A DNA stretch of 64,000 nt from Aeromicrobium senzhongii (lineage in GTDB: Bacteria; Actinomycetota; Actinomycetes; Propionibacteriales; Nocardioidaceae). The stretch covers positions 3,070,784-3,134,783 of the forward strand of contig NZ_CP060587.1 of the NCBI RefSeq assembly GCF_014334735.1, in the 5' to 3' direction. Position numbers and translations under genes: made by a program. The notes under the pieces are model-generated. The model was not told where the DNA came from. It saw nothing but the letters and a program-made list of their open reading frames with translations, and searched no databases. Of this stretch, positions 52,158 through 61,941 are shown one piece after another (positions within the stretch are counted from its first letter, which is position 1; each line of letters begins with the position of its first letter).

Positions 52158-54212
52158 GTGTCGATCCGCGCGTGGCTCACTGCCGTCGTGGTCGCGGTGT
52201 CGCTGCTCGTGGGTGCCCCGACCTCCACGGCGACCGCAGACGACGCCGGATCGCTGTCCGTCCGCATCGACGGACTGAGCCCCTCACGGCTGTCCGCGGA
52301 CGCCACGATCCAGATGAGCGGCATCGTCCGCAACACCGGCTCCACGCCCTGGACCTCGGTGCAGGCGTACCTGGTGATCCCGCGCAGTCCCTTCGAATCG
52401 CGTGAGCAGATCGAGACCGCGATCGAGGACGGCCGTTCGTACACCGGCGAGCGCGTCGTCGAGGCCGGCACGTTCGCCGAGGTCGGCGACCTCGCACCGG
52501 GCGCGTGGAAGCGCTTCGAGATCAAGGTCCCCGTGTCCCGGCTGGGCCTGGCCGGCCCGGGTGGCGTGTACCCGGTCGGCGTCCAGATCCTGGCCACGGA
52601 CGCGGCGGGCCAGCGGTCCAATGACGCGGTCTCGCGCGCGACGACCTTCCTGCCGTGGGTCCCCGATCCCGCCCAGCCCGTGCCGGCCGGACTCGTGTGG
52701 CCGTTCACCCCGACCTGGCGGCCCGCCGAGACCGACCTCGAGCAGATCGCGATCTCGGCCGAGTCCGGCCAGCTGCGTCACTACCTCGACGCCGCCCGGG
52801 CGACCCCCCGCGAGGGCCGCACGATCGTGCTGGATCCCTCACTGCTCGATGAGCTGAACCGGGTCACCCGCCCCCAGAACCTGCCCGAGGGTGTGGACAT
52901 CCCCGAGTCGCGCGGCGCCGCCGTGAAGGCGTGGATCTCCGACCTGCGTGAGCTGGCGCTGGACTCCACCACCTGGATCGTGGGCTACGCCCGCCCCGAC
53001 GAGCTGGCCCTGAGCCGCTACCCCGAGAACGCCGAGACGCTGTGGAAGCGGGTCGACGAGGCGACGTCGCAGTCGCTGGTCGACTACGCACTGACCGGCT
53101 CGCGGGCCTCGTGGCCGACGATCTCGGGCACGACACTGGAGATGCTCGAGGACATCCGCAGTCGCGGAGACGGCCCGGTCCTCGTGTCCCGCGAGAGCGT
53201 GCCCGACTGGGAGCCGCGCCTCGGTTCGGTGGTCAAGCTCGAGACGCTCAACGGCCCCTTGCCGCTGCTGGTCAACGGCACCCTCCCCGACATCCCGGGC
53301 GCCGAGACCCCCGTGACCCTGCGCCAGCGCGTCCTGGCGCACGCGGCCCTGGGCACGCTCTCGCGCGAGAGCGACGCGGCGTCCCGGGCCGACGCGCTGA
53401 CCATCGTCGACCCCAGCTGGAACCCCGGCGCGGGCGGCGGCGCGGTCATCGGCCAGGCCGTCACGCAGCGGGGCAGCGGTGGACTGACGCGCCCCGTGAC
53501 GGCCACCGACCTGCTGCGCACCGCGCCGACCTCGTACTCGGGCCGCGTCCCCGAGGAGGTCGACACCACGTCGCTGAGCGCCAGCGTGCTCGATCGCCTG
53601 GCGACGCTCTCGGACATCGCCGACCGCTACGACGAGGTCACCGTCCCCGCCCAGCGCTCGGACCAGGCGCGCGACATCGCGAGCCTGATGTCGGTGCGGT
53701 GGCGGTCCGAACCGGCCCTGCTGGACCGTGCCGTGCGCGGCGAGACGTCGAAGCTGACGTCCGCCCTCGACGCCATCACGATCGACAGCCCGTCCACCAT
53801 CACACTCTCGAGCAGCCGCGGCGGCTTCCCGCTGACCATCTCCAACGGGACGAAGCAGCCGGTGCTCGTCGGCCTGGACCTGTCCGCGGACAACCCGGCG
53901 CTGGACCTCGACGACGTCGAGCCCGTCGAGATCGACGCCGGCGAGCGCCACACCTTCACCGTCGAGGTGGACCTGGAGGACCAGACCTCCAGCACGGTCA
54001 CCGCCCGCCTGTCCACCGACTCGGGCGCCACCTTCGGCACCCCGGCCGACTTCAACATCCGGTCGAGCAACGTCGGACTCATCGTGTGGGCCGCGATGGC
54101 CGCCGCCGGCCTGCTCGTCGTGGCGACGTGGGCGCGGCGCTTCCTCGGCCGTCGTCGTCGGCGCAGCGAGGCAGCCGACACCCCCGCGACCCCCGAGGAC
54201 GACGATGAGTGA
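52158..54212 (+). CDS. DUF6049-type exported envelope protein
   Basis: A 684-residue protein: signal peptide about 1-27 (T-S-T-A-T-A-D-D), a long outer region with beta-sandwich ends (V-R-N-T-G-S-T-P-W near 60 and P-L-T-I-S-N-G-T-K-Q near 555), one C-terminal membrane helix (about 635-655) and a basic-acidic tail. It overlaps murJ by 8 bases. Conserved in this position upstream of murJ across actinobacteria, so a role in cell-wall assembly is inferred; no enzymatic motif is visible. Confidence 0.85.
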   Translation: MSIRAWLTAVVVAVSLLVGAPTSTATADDAGSLSVRIDGLSPSRLSADATIQMSGIVRNTGSTPWTSVQAYLVIPRSPFESREQIETAIEDGRSYTGERVVEAGTFAEVGDLAPGAWKRFEIKVPVSRLGLAGPGGVYPVGVQILATDAAGQRSNDAVSRATTFLPWVPDPAQPVPAGLVWPFTPTWRPAETDLEQIAISAESGQLRHYLDAARATPREGRTIVLDPSLLDELNRVTRPQNLPEGVDIPESRGAAVKAWISDLRELALDSTTWIVGYARPDELALSRYPENAETLWKRVDEATSQSLVDYALTGSRASWPTISGTTLEMLEDIRSRGDGPVLVSRESVPDWEPRLGSVVKLETLNGPLPLLVNGTLPDIPGAETPVTLRQRVLAHAALGTLSRESDAASRADALTIVDPSWNPGAGGGAVIGQAVTQRGSGGLTRPVTATDLLRTAPTSYSGRVPEEVDTTSLSASVLDRLATLSDIADRYDEVTVPAQRSDQARDIASLMSVRWRSEPALLDRAVRGETSKLTSALDAITIDSPSTITLSSSRGGFPLTISNGTKQPVLVGLDLSADNPALDLDDVEPVEIDAGERHTFTVEVDLEDQTSSTVTARLSTDSGATFGTPADFNIRSSNVGLIVWAAMAAAGLLVVATWARRFLGRRRRRSEAADTPATPEDDDE

Positions 54213-55848
54213 TCCGAACCTGGCGCGGTCCAGTGCGTGGATGGCGCTGGGGACGATCGTCTCGCGCGTGACCGGGCTGTTGCGCTCCCTCGTGCTGCTG
54301 GCCGTCCTCGGCACCGCCCTGAACGGCTCGCTCTTCAACGTCGCCAACTCGATCCCGAACGCGCTGTACATCCTGGTGGCCGGCGGCATCTTCAACGTCG
54401 TCCTGGTCCCGCAACTGGTCCGCGCGATGAAGAACGACCCCGACGGTGGCGAGGCGTACGCGAACCGGATCGTCACCCTGGGCCTCATCGTCCTCGGCGT
54501 GGCCACGATCGCGCTGATGCTCGCCGTACCGCTGCTGGTGCGGGTGCTCTTCGACGCCGACCTGTTCACCGAAGGGCTCACCCGCCAACGCGAGTCCGCG
54601 CAGCTGCTCATGGTGCTGTGCATGCCGCAGGTGTTCTTCTACGGCGCGTTCGTCCTGGTCGGGCAGATCCTCAACTCGCGCCAGCGATTCGGCCCCATGA
54701 TGTGGGCGCCGATCATCAACAACCTGGTGGCGCTGGGGGTGTTGGGGTCGTACGCCGTCGTCTTCGGTGTCGCGCGTCCGGGTGCCGACGACGGCTTCAG
54801 CTCGGGCGAGGCCTGGCTGCTGGGCCTGGGCTCCACCCTCGGCATCGCGGTCCAGGCCCTGGTCCTCGTGCCGTTCCTGCGCCAGGTGGGCTTCCGGTAC
54901 CGCCCGCGGTTCGACTTCCGCGGGGTCGGCCTGAGCCACACCCTCAAACTCGGTGCCTGGACGCTGGCGTTCATCATCGTCAACCAGATCTCGTACTTCG
55001 TGATCGTGCGCCTGGCCTCCGGCGCCGACCTCGAAGGGCGCCAGCGCAACGTCGACAGCGCCGGCTTCGCCGTCTACGACATCGGCTTCCTGATCAGCCA
55101 AGTGCCGCACGGGGTCATCACCGTGTCGCTGGCCACCGCGATCATCCCCACGCTCGCCGCGCGCGCCGCCGAGAGGGACTTCGGCCGGATGCGCCTCGAG
55201 CTGACCCGGACGCTGCGCCTGGCCCTGATGCTCATCGCCCCGATCGCCGTCGCCGTCGCGTGCCTGGGCCTGCCGCTGGCCTCCGTCGTGGCCGGCTTCG
55301 GTGCGGCGCGCGCCAACACCGACGCGATCGGCATGACGATCTCGGCGTTCGCGCTCGCGCTGGTGATGTTCAGCCTGCACTACGTGGTCCTGCGGGGCTT
55401 CTACGCGCTCGAGGACACGCGCACCCCGTTCTTCATCCAGGTCGCCATCGCCGCGGGCAACATCGTCCTGGCCGTCCTGCTGACCACCGGAGCGGCCCCG
55501 ATCGAGGTCTCCACGCGGCTTGCGCTGGCCTACGGGCTGGCCTACACGCTCGGCCTGGCGATCTCCGCCACGGTCCTGTCGCGGCGGATCGGCACGCTCG
55601 CCGATCCCGAGACGGTCCGGTTCGTCGCGCGGCTGGCCCTCGTGTGCGCGGCCGCGGCCGCCGTCATGCTGGCCGGCCGGTGGGGCTGGGGCCACTTCGT
55701 CGACAGCGGCGCGCTCTCGCCCCTCTCGGCGATGGGCGAGCTCGTGGTCGTCGGCCTGCTCGGCGCGGCCACCACGGTTCTCATGGCACGACTGCTGCGG
55801 GTCGAGGAGCTGCGGTACGTGGTCACCAGTGTGCTCCGGCGCAACTGA
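54205..55848 (+). CDS. murJ: Lipid II flippase MurJ
   Basis: A 547-residue MVF/MOP-superfamily flippase with about 14 membrane helices (S-R-V-T-G-L-L-R, A-N-S-I-P-N-A-L-Y, P-H-G-V-I-T-V-S-L-A-T-A-I-I-P). It moves lipid II to the outer face for peptidoglycan synthesis. In mycobacteria the protein continues into a pseudokinase and sugar-binding domain; here it stops after the helices and those domains form the next gene. Confidence 0.95.
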   Translation: MSDPNLARSSAWMALGTIVSRVTGLLRSLVLLAVLGTALNGSLFNVANSIPNALYILVAGGIFNVVLVPQLVRAMKNDPDGGEAYANRIVTLGLIVLGVATIALMLAVPLLVRVLFDADLFTEGLTRQRESAQLLMVLCMPQVFFYGAFVLVGQILNSRQRFGPMMWAPIINNLVALGVLGSYAVVFGVARPGADDGFSSGEAWLLGLGSTLGIAVQALVLVPFLRQVGFRYRPRFDFRGVGLSHTLKLGAWTLAFIIVNQISYFVIVRLASGADLEGRQRNVDSAGFAVYDIGFLISQVPHGVITVSLATAIIPTLAARAAERDFGRMRLELTRTLRLALMLIAPIAVAVACLGLPLASVVAGFGAARANTDAIGMTISAFALALVMFSLHYVVLRGFYALEDTRTPFFIQVAIAAGNIVLAVLLTTGAAPIEVSTRLALAYGLAYTLGLAISATVLSRRIGTLADPETVRFVARLALVCAAAAAVMLAGRWGWGHFVDSGALSPLSAMGELVVVGLLGAATTVLMARLLRVEELRYVVTSVLRRN

Positions 55849-55870
55849 CCCGGCGCCGACACGACCCCCG

Positions 55871-55876
55871 TACGAT
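55871..55876 (+). promoter_or_regulatory. -10 element before the pseudokinase gene
   Basis: TACGAT 47 bases before the ATG at 55924. With the GAGGAGGA ribosome site it shows the pseudokinase gene can be transcribed separately from murJ. Confidence 0.4.
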
Positions 55877-55923
55877 GAGGTGGGCAGCACCGCCCGTTGC
55901 GTGCCGAGGAGGACTGAGGACCG

Positions 55924-57495
55924 ATGAGTGACCGGAGGCCCCACGTCTCCGGCGACGTTCTCGCCTCGCGGTACGAGCTCGCCGATCTGGTCAGTGAGAG
56001 CCTCGGCGCCTCGAACTGGCGCGCCGTCGACCGCATCCTGCACCGCAACGTGCGCGTCGAGATGCTGCCCGCCGACGATCCGCGCGGCGAGAACTTCCTG
56101 CAGGCGGCCCGTCGCTCGACCAGCGTGACGGACCACCGGTTCCTGCGTGTGCTGGACCTGCTGCAGGACGAGGACGGGGTCCACGTCGTCGTTCGCGAGT
56201 GGGCGAAGGCGATGCCGCTGAGCCGCGTGCTGGCCCAGTCGCCCCTGCCGAACCGGCGTGCCGCCACGGTCGTCGCCGAGGTCGCGGAGTCGATCGCACA
56301 CGCCCACGACCGTGGGCTGGTGCACCGCCGGCTGACGCCGCACCAGGTCCTGCTGAAGGAGTCCGGCGCCGTCCGCATCGTCGGCCTCGGCGTCGCCACG
56401 GCGCTCGCTCCGGTGGAGCATCAGGACTCGGCCGACGACATGGAGGCCTACCGCGCCGCGGACGTGAACGCCCTGGGCAAACTGCTCTACGCCTGCCTGG
56501 TCAGCCGCTGGCCCGGGGGCCACGTCGACGGCCTGCGGGCCGCGCCCACGGTGCACGGCCACCTCCTGCGCCCGCGTCAGGTGCGTGCCGGCGTGCTGCG
56601 TGAGCTCGACGACATCTGCGACCGGATCCTCGAGCCCGCACGCCACCCGCACGACGCCCTGACGACCGCCGACGAGATCGCCCGGGTGCTCTACCAGGCG
56701 GCGGAGGGCGACGAGGACCTCTTCGACGAGCCGCTCGGGTACGACGTGACCTCGCCCGACCTGCTGCGGATGGACCCCGTCGTCGAGCCGTCCGGGCCGC
56801 CGCCTGGGCTCGAGCCGCCGCGGCGCCGGCCCAAGGCCTTCGCCCCGAAGCCGCCCACGCGTCGCGAGCGATTCGCCACGCGCATGCAGGCGATGACCCA
56901 CGGTGATCGCGCCCTGATCCTGCTGGGCCTAGTCACCGCGATCGTGCTGTCCGGCGTGCTGGCGTTCCTCGTGGGCCGTGAGTCCGGACGCGAGGGCGAC
57001 CCCTATGCGCAGTCCGCGCCGGATGCGCCGGTGCGCGTCCTGCCCGTCGAGCGGGTCGTCGACTTCGATCCCCAGGGCAGCGACGGTGCCGAGAGTCCCG
57101 ACCAGACCGGGGCCGCCATCGACGACGACCCGAACACCGGCTGGCGCACCAGCACGTACTACGGGCGGGCCGATCTGGGCGGCCTCAAGGACGGGGTCGG
57201 GCTCATCCTGGACCTCGGCGCCGTCCGTCAGGTCGAGCAGGTGCGGTTGCGTCTGGGCGGCAGCCCGACCGACCTGTCGATCCTGACCGCGCCGGCGACG
57301 ATGACCACTCTGCCCCGTTCCCTGGACGACCTGCGTGAGGTCTCCACGCTCAACGGTGCCACCGAGGACCTCTCCATCGCGATGCCCCGCGACGACCGCA
57401 CCCGGTTCGTGGTGGTGTGGCTGCGCTCGCTGCCGCAGGTCGAGCCCGGGGAGTTCCGCGGCGAGATCCGCAGCGTGATCGTGCGCGGCCGATGA
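55924..57495 (+). CDS. MurJ-associated membrane pseudokinase
   Basis: A 523-residue protein: kinase-like domain about 10-265, Pro-rich basic linker, one membrane helix (about 327-348) and an outer domain (about 370-523) with D-D-D-P-N-T-G-W-R-T, a discoidin/carbohydrate-binding-like signature. Catalytic residues are gone: V-R-V-E (Glu46) replaces V-A-x-K, H-R-R (Arg136) replaces H-R-D, and G-L-G (154-156) replaces D-F-G. It is equivalent to the C-terminal part of M. tuberculosis MviN (Rv3910), whose pseudokinase recruits FhaA when phosphorylated. It probably regulates MurJ in trans. Confidence 0.88.
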   Translation: MSDRRPHVSGDVLASRYELADLVSESLGASNWRAVDRILHRNVRVEMLPADDPRGENFLQAARRSTSVTDHRFLRVLDLLQDEDGVHVVVREWAKAMPLSRVLAQSPLPNRRAATVVAEVAESIAHAHDRGLVHRRLTPHQVLLKESGAVRIVGLGVATALAPVEHQDSADDMEAYRAADVNALGKLLYACLVSRWPGGHVDGLRAAPTVHGHLLRPRQVRAGVLRELDDICDRILEPARHPHDALTTADEIARVLYQAAEGDEDLFDEPLGYDVTSPDLLRMDPVVEPSGPPPGLEPPRRRPKAFAPKPPTRRERFATRMQAMTHGDRALILLGLVTAIVLSGVLAFLVGRESGREGDPYAQSAPDAPVRVLPVERVVDFDPQGSDGAESPDQTGAAIDDDPNTGWRTSTYYGRADLGGLKDGVGLILDLGAVRQVEQVRLRLGGSPTDLSILTAPATMTTLPRSLDDLREVSTLNGATEDLSIAMPRDDRTRFVVVWLRSLPQVEPGEFRGEIRSVIVRGR

Positions 57496-57526
57496 CTGAC
57501 ACCGCCGTGCGGGAACATCCAGCACC

Positions 57527-57532
57527 TAGAAT
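57527..57532 (+). promoter_or_regulatory. -10 element of trxB
   Basis: TAGAAT 38 bases before the trxB ATG, in the 75-base gap after the pseudokinase gene; a well-formed actinobacterial -10. Confidence 0.45.
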
Positions 57533-57570
57533 CCGTTGCACCACGTGAACCCGATCGAAAGCGTTTCTCC

Positions 57571-58545
57571 ATGACCGACGACGTCCGTAGTCTCATCATC
57601 ATCGGCTCCGGCCCTTCCGGGTACACGGCTGCCATCTATGCCGCGCGAGCCAATCTCAACCCCCTCGTCTTCGAGGGTTCCGTGACCGCCGGTGGCGCGT
57701 TGATGAACACCACCGACGTCGAGAACTTCCCGGGCTTCCCCGACGGCATCATGGGCCCGGCCCTGATGGACAACCTGCGCGCCCAGGCCGAGCGCTTCGG
57801 CGCCGAGCTCGTGGCCGACGACGTCACGTCGTGCGACCTGACCGGCGACATCAAGACCGTGCAGCTGGCCAACGGCTCGACGTACCGCGCCCACGCGGTG
57901 ATCCTCGCCATGGGTTCGGGCTACCGCAAGCTCGGCATCGAGGGTGAGGACACGCTCTCGGGCCACGGCGTCAGCTGGTGCGCCACGTGTGACGGCTTCT
58001 TCTTCCGCGGCAAGGACATCGCCGTGGTCGGCGGTGGCGACTCCGCCGTCGAGGAGGCCCTGTTCCTGACGCGCTTCGCCGACAAGGTCACGCTGATCCA
58101 CCGCCGCGACGAGCTGCGCGCCAGCAAGATCATGGCCGAGCGTGCCCTGGCCAACGACAAGCTCGAGTTCGCGTGGAACAGCGCCGTCGACCAGATCCAC
58201 GGCGACGGCATGCTCGAGGGCGTCACCTTGCGCGACACCGAGACCGGCGAGACCCGGCGTCTCGACATCAGCGGCCTGTTCATCGCCATCGGCCACGACC
58301 CGCGCTCCGAGCTGCTCGTGGGTCAGGTCGACCTGGACGACGAGGGCTACGTCCTCACGCAGCCGGGCTCGACCGCCACGAACCTCCGCGGCGTCTTCGC
58401 GGCCGGCGACCTGGTCGACCACACCTACCGTCAGGCGATCACCGCAGCCGGCACCGGATGCCAGGCCGCCCTCGACGCCGAGCGTTTCCTCGCCGACATC
58501 GAGGCCGCCGGGTTCCCCGAGCCCGCGGTCGCCCTGACCGACTGA
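57571..58545 (+). CDS. trxB: Thioredoxin reductase
   Basis: A 324-residue NADPH flavoenzyme: [11 protein letters not shown] (FAD), redox motif [19 protein letters not shown] (NADPH) and the C-terminal F-A-A-G-D-L-V-D-H. It reduces the thioredoxin encoded next. Confidence 0.96.
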   Translation: MTDDVRSLIIIGSGPSGYTAAIYAARANLNPLVFEGSVTAGGALMNTTDVENFPGFPDGIMGPALMDNLRAQAERFGAELVADDVTSCDLTGDIKTVQLANGSTYRAHAVILAMGSGYRKLGIEGEDTLSGHGVSWCATCDGFFFRGKDIAVVGGGDSAVEEALFLTRFADKVTLIHRRDELRASKIMAERALANDKLEFAWNSAVDQIHGDGMLEGVTLRDTETGETRRLDISGLFIAIGHDPRSELLVGQVDLDDEGYVLTQPGSTATNLRGVFAAGDLVDHTYRQAITAAGTGCQAALDAERFLADIEAAGFPEPAVALTD

Positions 58546-58571
58546 CCATCCGCACCCACCCAAGGAGAAAC

Positions 58572-58898
58572 ATGGCTGAGATCACCGCCGTCACGGACGC
58601 CGACTTCGAGTCCACCGTCCTGAAGGCCGAAGGGCCCGTCCTCGTCGACTTCTGGGCCTCCTGGTGCGGCCCGTGCCGCCAGCTGGCCCCGATCCTCGAG
58701 GAGATCGCCGCCGAGAAGGAAGGCGCGCTGACCGTCGTCAAGATGGACGCCGACGCCAACCCCGTCACGCCGGCGCAGTACCGGGTCACCGGCCTGCCGA
58801 CGATCAACCTCTACTACCAGGGCGAGCTCGTCCGCTCCATCGTGGGCGTCCGTCCCAAGTCGGCGATCCTCACCGAGATCTCGGAGTTCGTCGCCTGA
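58572..58898 (+). CDS. trxA: Thioredoxin
   Basis: A 108-residue thioredoxin with F-W-A-S-W-C-G-P-C-R and the cis-proline segment T-G-L-P-T-I-N-L-Y. AAGGAG lies 6 bases before the ATG. Operon with trxB, 26 bases apart. Confidence 0.96.
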   Translation: MAEITAVTDADFESTVLKAEGPVLVDFWASWCGPCRQLAPILEEIAAEKEGALTVVKMDADANPVTPAQYRVTGLPTINLYYQGELVRSIVGVRPKSAILTEISEFVA

Positions 58899-58912
58899 CA
58901 CCTGCTGTCATC

Positions 58913-58952
58913 AACAAAGCCACTTGTCGACTTATCGACAAGTGGCTTTGTT
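58913..58952. terminator. Bidirectional terminator between trxA and parB
   Basis: A perfect 18-bp stem (58913-58930 with 58935-58952) with a CTTA loop, between two convergent stops. A T-rich run follows on the plus strand and a short one on the minus strand. The next bases carry a second small palindrome, AGTCGATTAGTCGACT, overlapping the parB end. Confidence 0.88.
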
Positions 58953-58970
58953 GTTAAGTCGCTCAGTCGA

Positions 58971-59876
58971 TTAGTCGACTTTCTGGGCGGAGGCGGGGTC
59001 CATCAGTTCAACGATGCGCTCCAGGTCGCCGATCGTCGCGAACTCGACGACGATCTTGCCCTTGGACTTGCCGAAGTCGACCTTGACCCGCGTGTCGAAA
59101 CGCTCGGAGAGCCGGTGTGCCAACTCGCCCACCCTCGCCGAGGTGGGACGCGTCGACAGCTTGCGTGCCGCAGGCGTCGCGTCCTCGTCACCGAAGCGGA
59201 CGATCTCCTCGAGCTGACGCACGGAGATCCCCTCAGCGACGACCCGCGAGGCCAATCTGTCCTGCAATTCCGGGTTCGGCACCGCCAGCAGAGCCCGTGC
59301 GTGACCGGCGGACAGCACGCCCGCCGCGACGCGACGCTGGACCGCCGGAGGGAGCTTCAGCAACCGGATCGTGTTGGTGATCTGCGGTCGGGACCGCCCG
59401 ATGCGCTCCGAGAGCTCCTCCTGCGTGCAGCCGAAGTCCTCCAGAAGCTGCTGGTACGCCGCTGCCTCTTCCAGCGGGTTCAGTTCCGACCGGTGCAGGT
59501 TCTCCAGCAGTGCGTCACGCAGCAGGTCCTCGTCCGTCGTCTCGCGGATGACCGCGGTGATCGTCTCGAGGCCGGCCTTCTGGGTGGCGCGCCAACGCCG
59601 CTCCCCCATGATCAGCTCGTAGCGATCCGGCCCGGTCGATCGCACGACGATCGGCTGGAGCAGTCCGATCTCCTTGATCGAGTGGACGAGCTCGGACATC
59701 GCCTCCTCGTCGAAGACCTTGCGGGGCTGACGCGGGTTGGGCGAGATCTGGCCCACCGGCAGCTCGCGCAGTCGGGCACCCGCGACCTCGGTGAGGCCCG
59801 ACTCCTTGGCCTGGGCCGGCGAGGTGGGGATCAGGGCGGAGAGTCCACGGCCGAGGCCGGGGCGAGGTGTGCTCAT
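58971..59876 (-). CDS. parB: Chromosome partitioning protein ParB
   Basis: A 301-residue CTP-dependent clamp: [11 protein letters not shown], the G-E-R-R-W-R-A CTP/parS box, HTH region ([19 protein letters not shown]) and C-terminal dimer domain. It binds the parS sites a little to the right. Its ATG overlaps the parA stop (ATGA). Confidence 0.96.
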   Translation of the reverse strand: MSTPRPGLGRGLSALIPTSPAQAKESGLTEVAGARLRELPVGQISPNPRQPRKVFDEEAMSELVHSIKEIGLLQPIVVRSTGPDRYELIMGERRWRATQKAGLETITAVIRETTDEDLLRDALLENLHRSELNPLEEAAAYQQLLEDFGCTQEELSERIGRSRPQITNTIRLLKLPPAVQRRVAAGVLSAGHARALLAVPNPELQDRLASRVVAEGISVRQLEEIVRFGDEDATPAARKLSTRPTSARVGELAHRLSERFDTRVKVDFGKSKGKIVVEFATIGDLERIVELMDPASAQKVD

Positions 59877-60817
59877 GACGATGCTCCTTGGTCGGCCGGG
59901 GCCGCGCCGCGTTGGGTGATCTCACGGGCCGCCTCCATGTAGGACAACGCTCCCGTCGAGTTCGGATCGTACGTGATGATCGTCTGCTGGTAGCCCGGCG
60001 CCTCGCTGATCCGCACCGAGCGGGGAATTGCGGTCGAGAGAACCCGATCCCCGAAGTGACCGCGCACCTCGGCCGCCACGCTCGAACTCAGGTTGGTCCG
60101 GGCGTCGTGCATGGTCAGCAGGATCGTCGACACGTCGAGATCCTGGTTGAGGTGCTGCTGGACCAGGCCGATGTTGCCGAGCAACTGGCTCAGTCCTTCC
60201 AGGGCGTAGTACTCACACTGAATCGGGATCAGCACCTCGCGCGCTGCCACCATCGCGTTGATCGTCAGCAGTCCCAGCGACGGCGGGCAGTCGATGAAGA
60301 CGTAGTCGATGTCCGCTCCCGGGCCGGCCAGGTACGTGTCGATGGCCGTGCGCAGGCGACGCTCGCGCTGCTCGAGTCCGACGAGCTCGATCTCGGCGCC
60401 CGCGAGGTCGATCGTGGCTGGAACGACGCGCAATGCCGGGATGTCCGGACTTGCCTGTACGGCGTCCTCGATGGGCAGTTCGTCGAGCAGGACCTCGTAC
60501 GTGCCCGGTGTTCCGGAGGCGTGCGGGATCGCCGCTGCCGTGGAGGCGTTGCCCTGCGGGTCCAGGTCGATCAACAGGACGGACAACCCGCGCGCGGCCA
60601 TCGCCGCTGCCAAGTTCACCGAGGTGGTCGTCTTGCCGACGCCACCCTTCTGGTTCGCCACGACGAACACCCGGGTGTGGGACGGGCGCTCGTACCGGCC
60701 ACTGCGCGCAAGGCGCTCCATGAGTTCGACGTGCTGGCTCGCTTGATCGGCGAGGGGGGTGGAGGCGGACGCCTCCACCGGCTCCTCGGCAAAGTCCGCG
60801 GCTGTCGGAATCGTCAC
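59873..60817 (-). CDS. parA: Chromosome partitioning ATPase ParA
   Basis: A 314-residue deviant-Walker ATPase: [21 protein letters not shown] and [11 protein letters not shown]. The N-terminal extension of about 45 residues is usual in actinobacteria. GTG start, with a parS-like site upstream in the 51-base gap to rsmG. Confidence 0.96.
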   Translation of the reverse strand: MTIPTAADFAEEPVEASASTPLADQASQHVELMERLARSGRYERPSHTRVFVVANQKGGVGKTTTSVNLAAAMAARGLSVLLIDLDPQGNASTAAAIPHASGTPGTYEVLLDELPIEDAVQASPDIPALRVVPATIDLAGAEIELVGLEQRERRLRTAIDTYLAGPGADIDYVFIDCPPSLGLLTINAMVAAREVLIPIQCEYYALEGLSQLLGNIGLVQQHLNQDLDVSTILLTMHDARTNLSSSVAAEVRGHFGDRVLSTAIPRSVRISEAPGYQQTIITYDPNSTGALSYMEAAREITQRGAAPADQGASS

Positions 60818-60832
60818 TACGGCTCCCTGTCA

Positions 60833-60848
60833 TGTTTCACGTGGAACG
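60833..60848. promoter_or_regulatory. parS-like site upstream of parA
   Basis: TGTTTCACGTGGAACG matches the parS consensus TGTTTCACGTGAAACA at 14 of 16 positions. Its right half also forms an 8-bp inverted repeat with CGTTCCAC at 60855-60862. Confidence 0.65.
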
Positions 60849-60868
60849 TCAGGCCGTTCCACGGATGC

Positions 60869-61480
60869 TCATCTGCGCTGGACTTCGACGACAGTCGTGG
60901 GAACCTCGAGTCCCCAGTCCTGCCCGTACGTCGCCACCACGATATCGCCGGCCTTCAGACGCTTGAGGGTGGCGCGCGCGGATTCGACCTCTTCTGCGGC
61001 ACTGCGTCCCTTGAGCGCGAGCAGGAATCCGCCCGGCTTCACCAAGGGCATGCACCAGCGTCCCAGCTTGTCGAGGGCCGCCACCGCACGCGCGGTGACG
61101 ACGTCGTACTTCTCGGAAACCTCTTCGGCGCGCGCTCGCAGCACCGTCACGTTGTCCAGGCCCAGCTCCGCGGAGGCTTCCTCAAGGAAGGTCGCTCGAC
61201 GCAGGAGGGGCTCGATCAAGGTGACGTGCAGATCAGGACGCGCGATGGCCCAGACCAGGCCGGGGAGTCCAGCGCCGGCGCCGACGTCCGCGACGGTGGC
61301 GTTCTCAGGAACGCGGACCACCGGGGCGGCGCAGTTGAGCAGATGGCGGTCCCACAGTCGGTCGACTTCGCGGGGACCGATCAGACCGCGCTCGACACCG
61401 GTCGTGGCCAGGATCTCGGCATAGCGTTCGGCGAGCGGAAGACGCTCGCCGAACGCTGCCGTTTCACGTGAAACAGTCAC
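60869..61480 (-). CDS. rsmG: 16S rRNA (guanine527-N7)-methyltransferase RsmG
   Basis: A 203-residue methyltransferase: V-A-D-V-G-A-G-A-G-L-P-G-L (SAM loop) and V-T-A-R-A-V-A-A-L-D-K-L. Its first codons, M-T-V-S-R-E-T, are written by a parS site. The GTG start overlaps the jag stop (GTGA). Confidence 0.95.
   Translation of the reverse strand: MTVSRETAAFGERLPLAERYAEILATTGVERGLIGPREVDRLWDRHLLNCAAPVVRVPENATVADVGAGAGLPGLVWAIARPDLHVTLIEPLLRRATFLEEASAELGLDNVTVLRARAEEVSEKYDVVTARAVAALDKLGRWCMPLVKPGGFLLALKGRSAAEEVESARATLKRLKAGDIVVATYGQDWGLEVPTTVVEVQRR
61460..61475. promoter_or_regulatory. parS site inside the rsmG start
   Basis: CGTTTCACGTGAAACA, 15 of 16 bases of the parS consensus with the perfect inner palindrome GTTTCACGTGAAAC. 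It encodes residues V-S-R-E-T of RsmG and is the best ParB binding site in the window. Confidence 0.85.
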
Positions 61481-61941
61481 TCGGCCGGCAGCACGACGAC
61501 GTGGCGGCTCGGGCCGGCGCCGTCCGACTCGCTGCGCAGTCCCGCATCGGCGACCGCGTCATGGATGACCTTGCGCTCGAAGGGCGACATCGGATCGAGA
61601 GCGAGCGGCTCGCCGTCCGCCTTGACCTGCTCGATCGCTCCGGCAGCGACCTCGACGAGCGCGGCCTTGCGAGCGGCCCGGTGTCCGTCGACGTCCAACA
61701 TCAGACGGCTGCGGTCACCGGTCTCGCGGTAGACCGCCAGCCGGGTGAGCTCCTGGAGTGCTTCGAGGACCTCGCCGTCCGGCCCGACCAGGTGACGCAG
61801 ATCGCCGCCGATGATCTCGACCGCAGCGCGATCGCCGTCAACATCGATGTCGATGTCGCCGTCGAGGTCCGCGATGTCGAGGAGCTCCTCGAGGAAGTCG
61901 GCCGCGATGTCGCCTTCGCGTTCCAGATCGCTGTCACTCAT
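61477..61941 (-). CDS. jag: Jag/KhpB-type RNA-binding protein
   Basis: A 154-residue protein: KH domain (about 45-85, I-I-G-G-D-L-R-H-L-V-G-P-D-G-E) and an R3H domain (about 100-154, M-S-P-F-E-R-K-V-I-H). It lacks the N-terminal Jag domain found in firmicutes, which is normal for actinobacteria. It sits between yidC and rsmG with overlaps on both sides. Confidence 0.92.
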   Translation of the reverse strand: MSDSDLEREGDIAADFLEELLDIADLDGDIDIDVDGDRAAVEIIGGDLRHLVGPDGEVLEALQELTRLAVYRETGDRSRLMLDVDGHRAARKAALVEVAAGAIEQVKADGEPLALDPMSPFERKVIHDAVADAGLRSESDGAGPSRHVVVLPAE

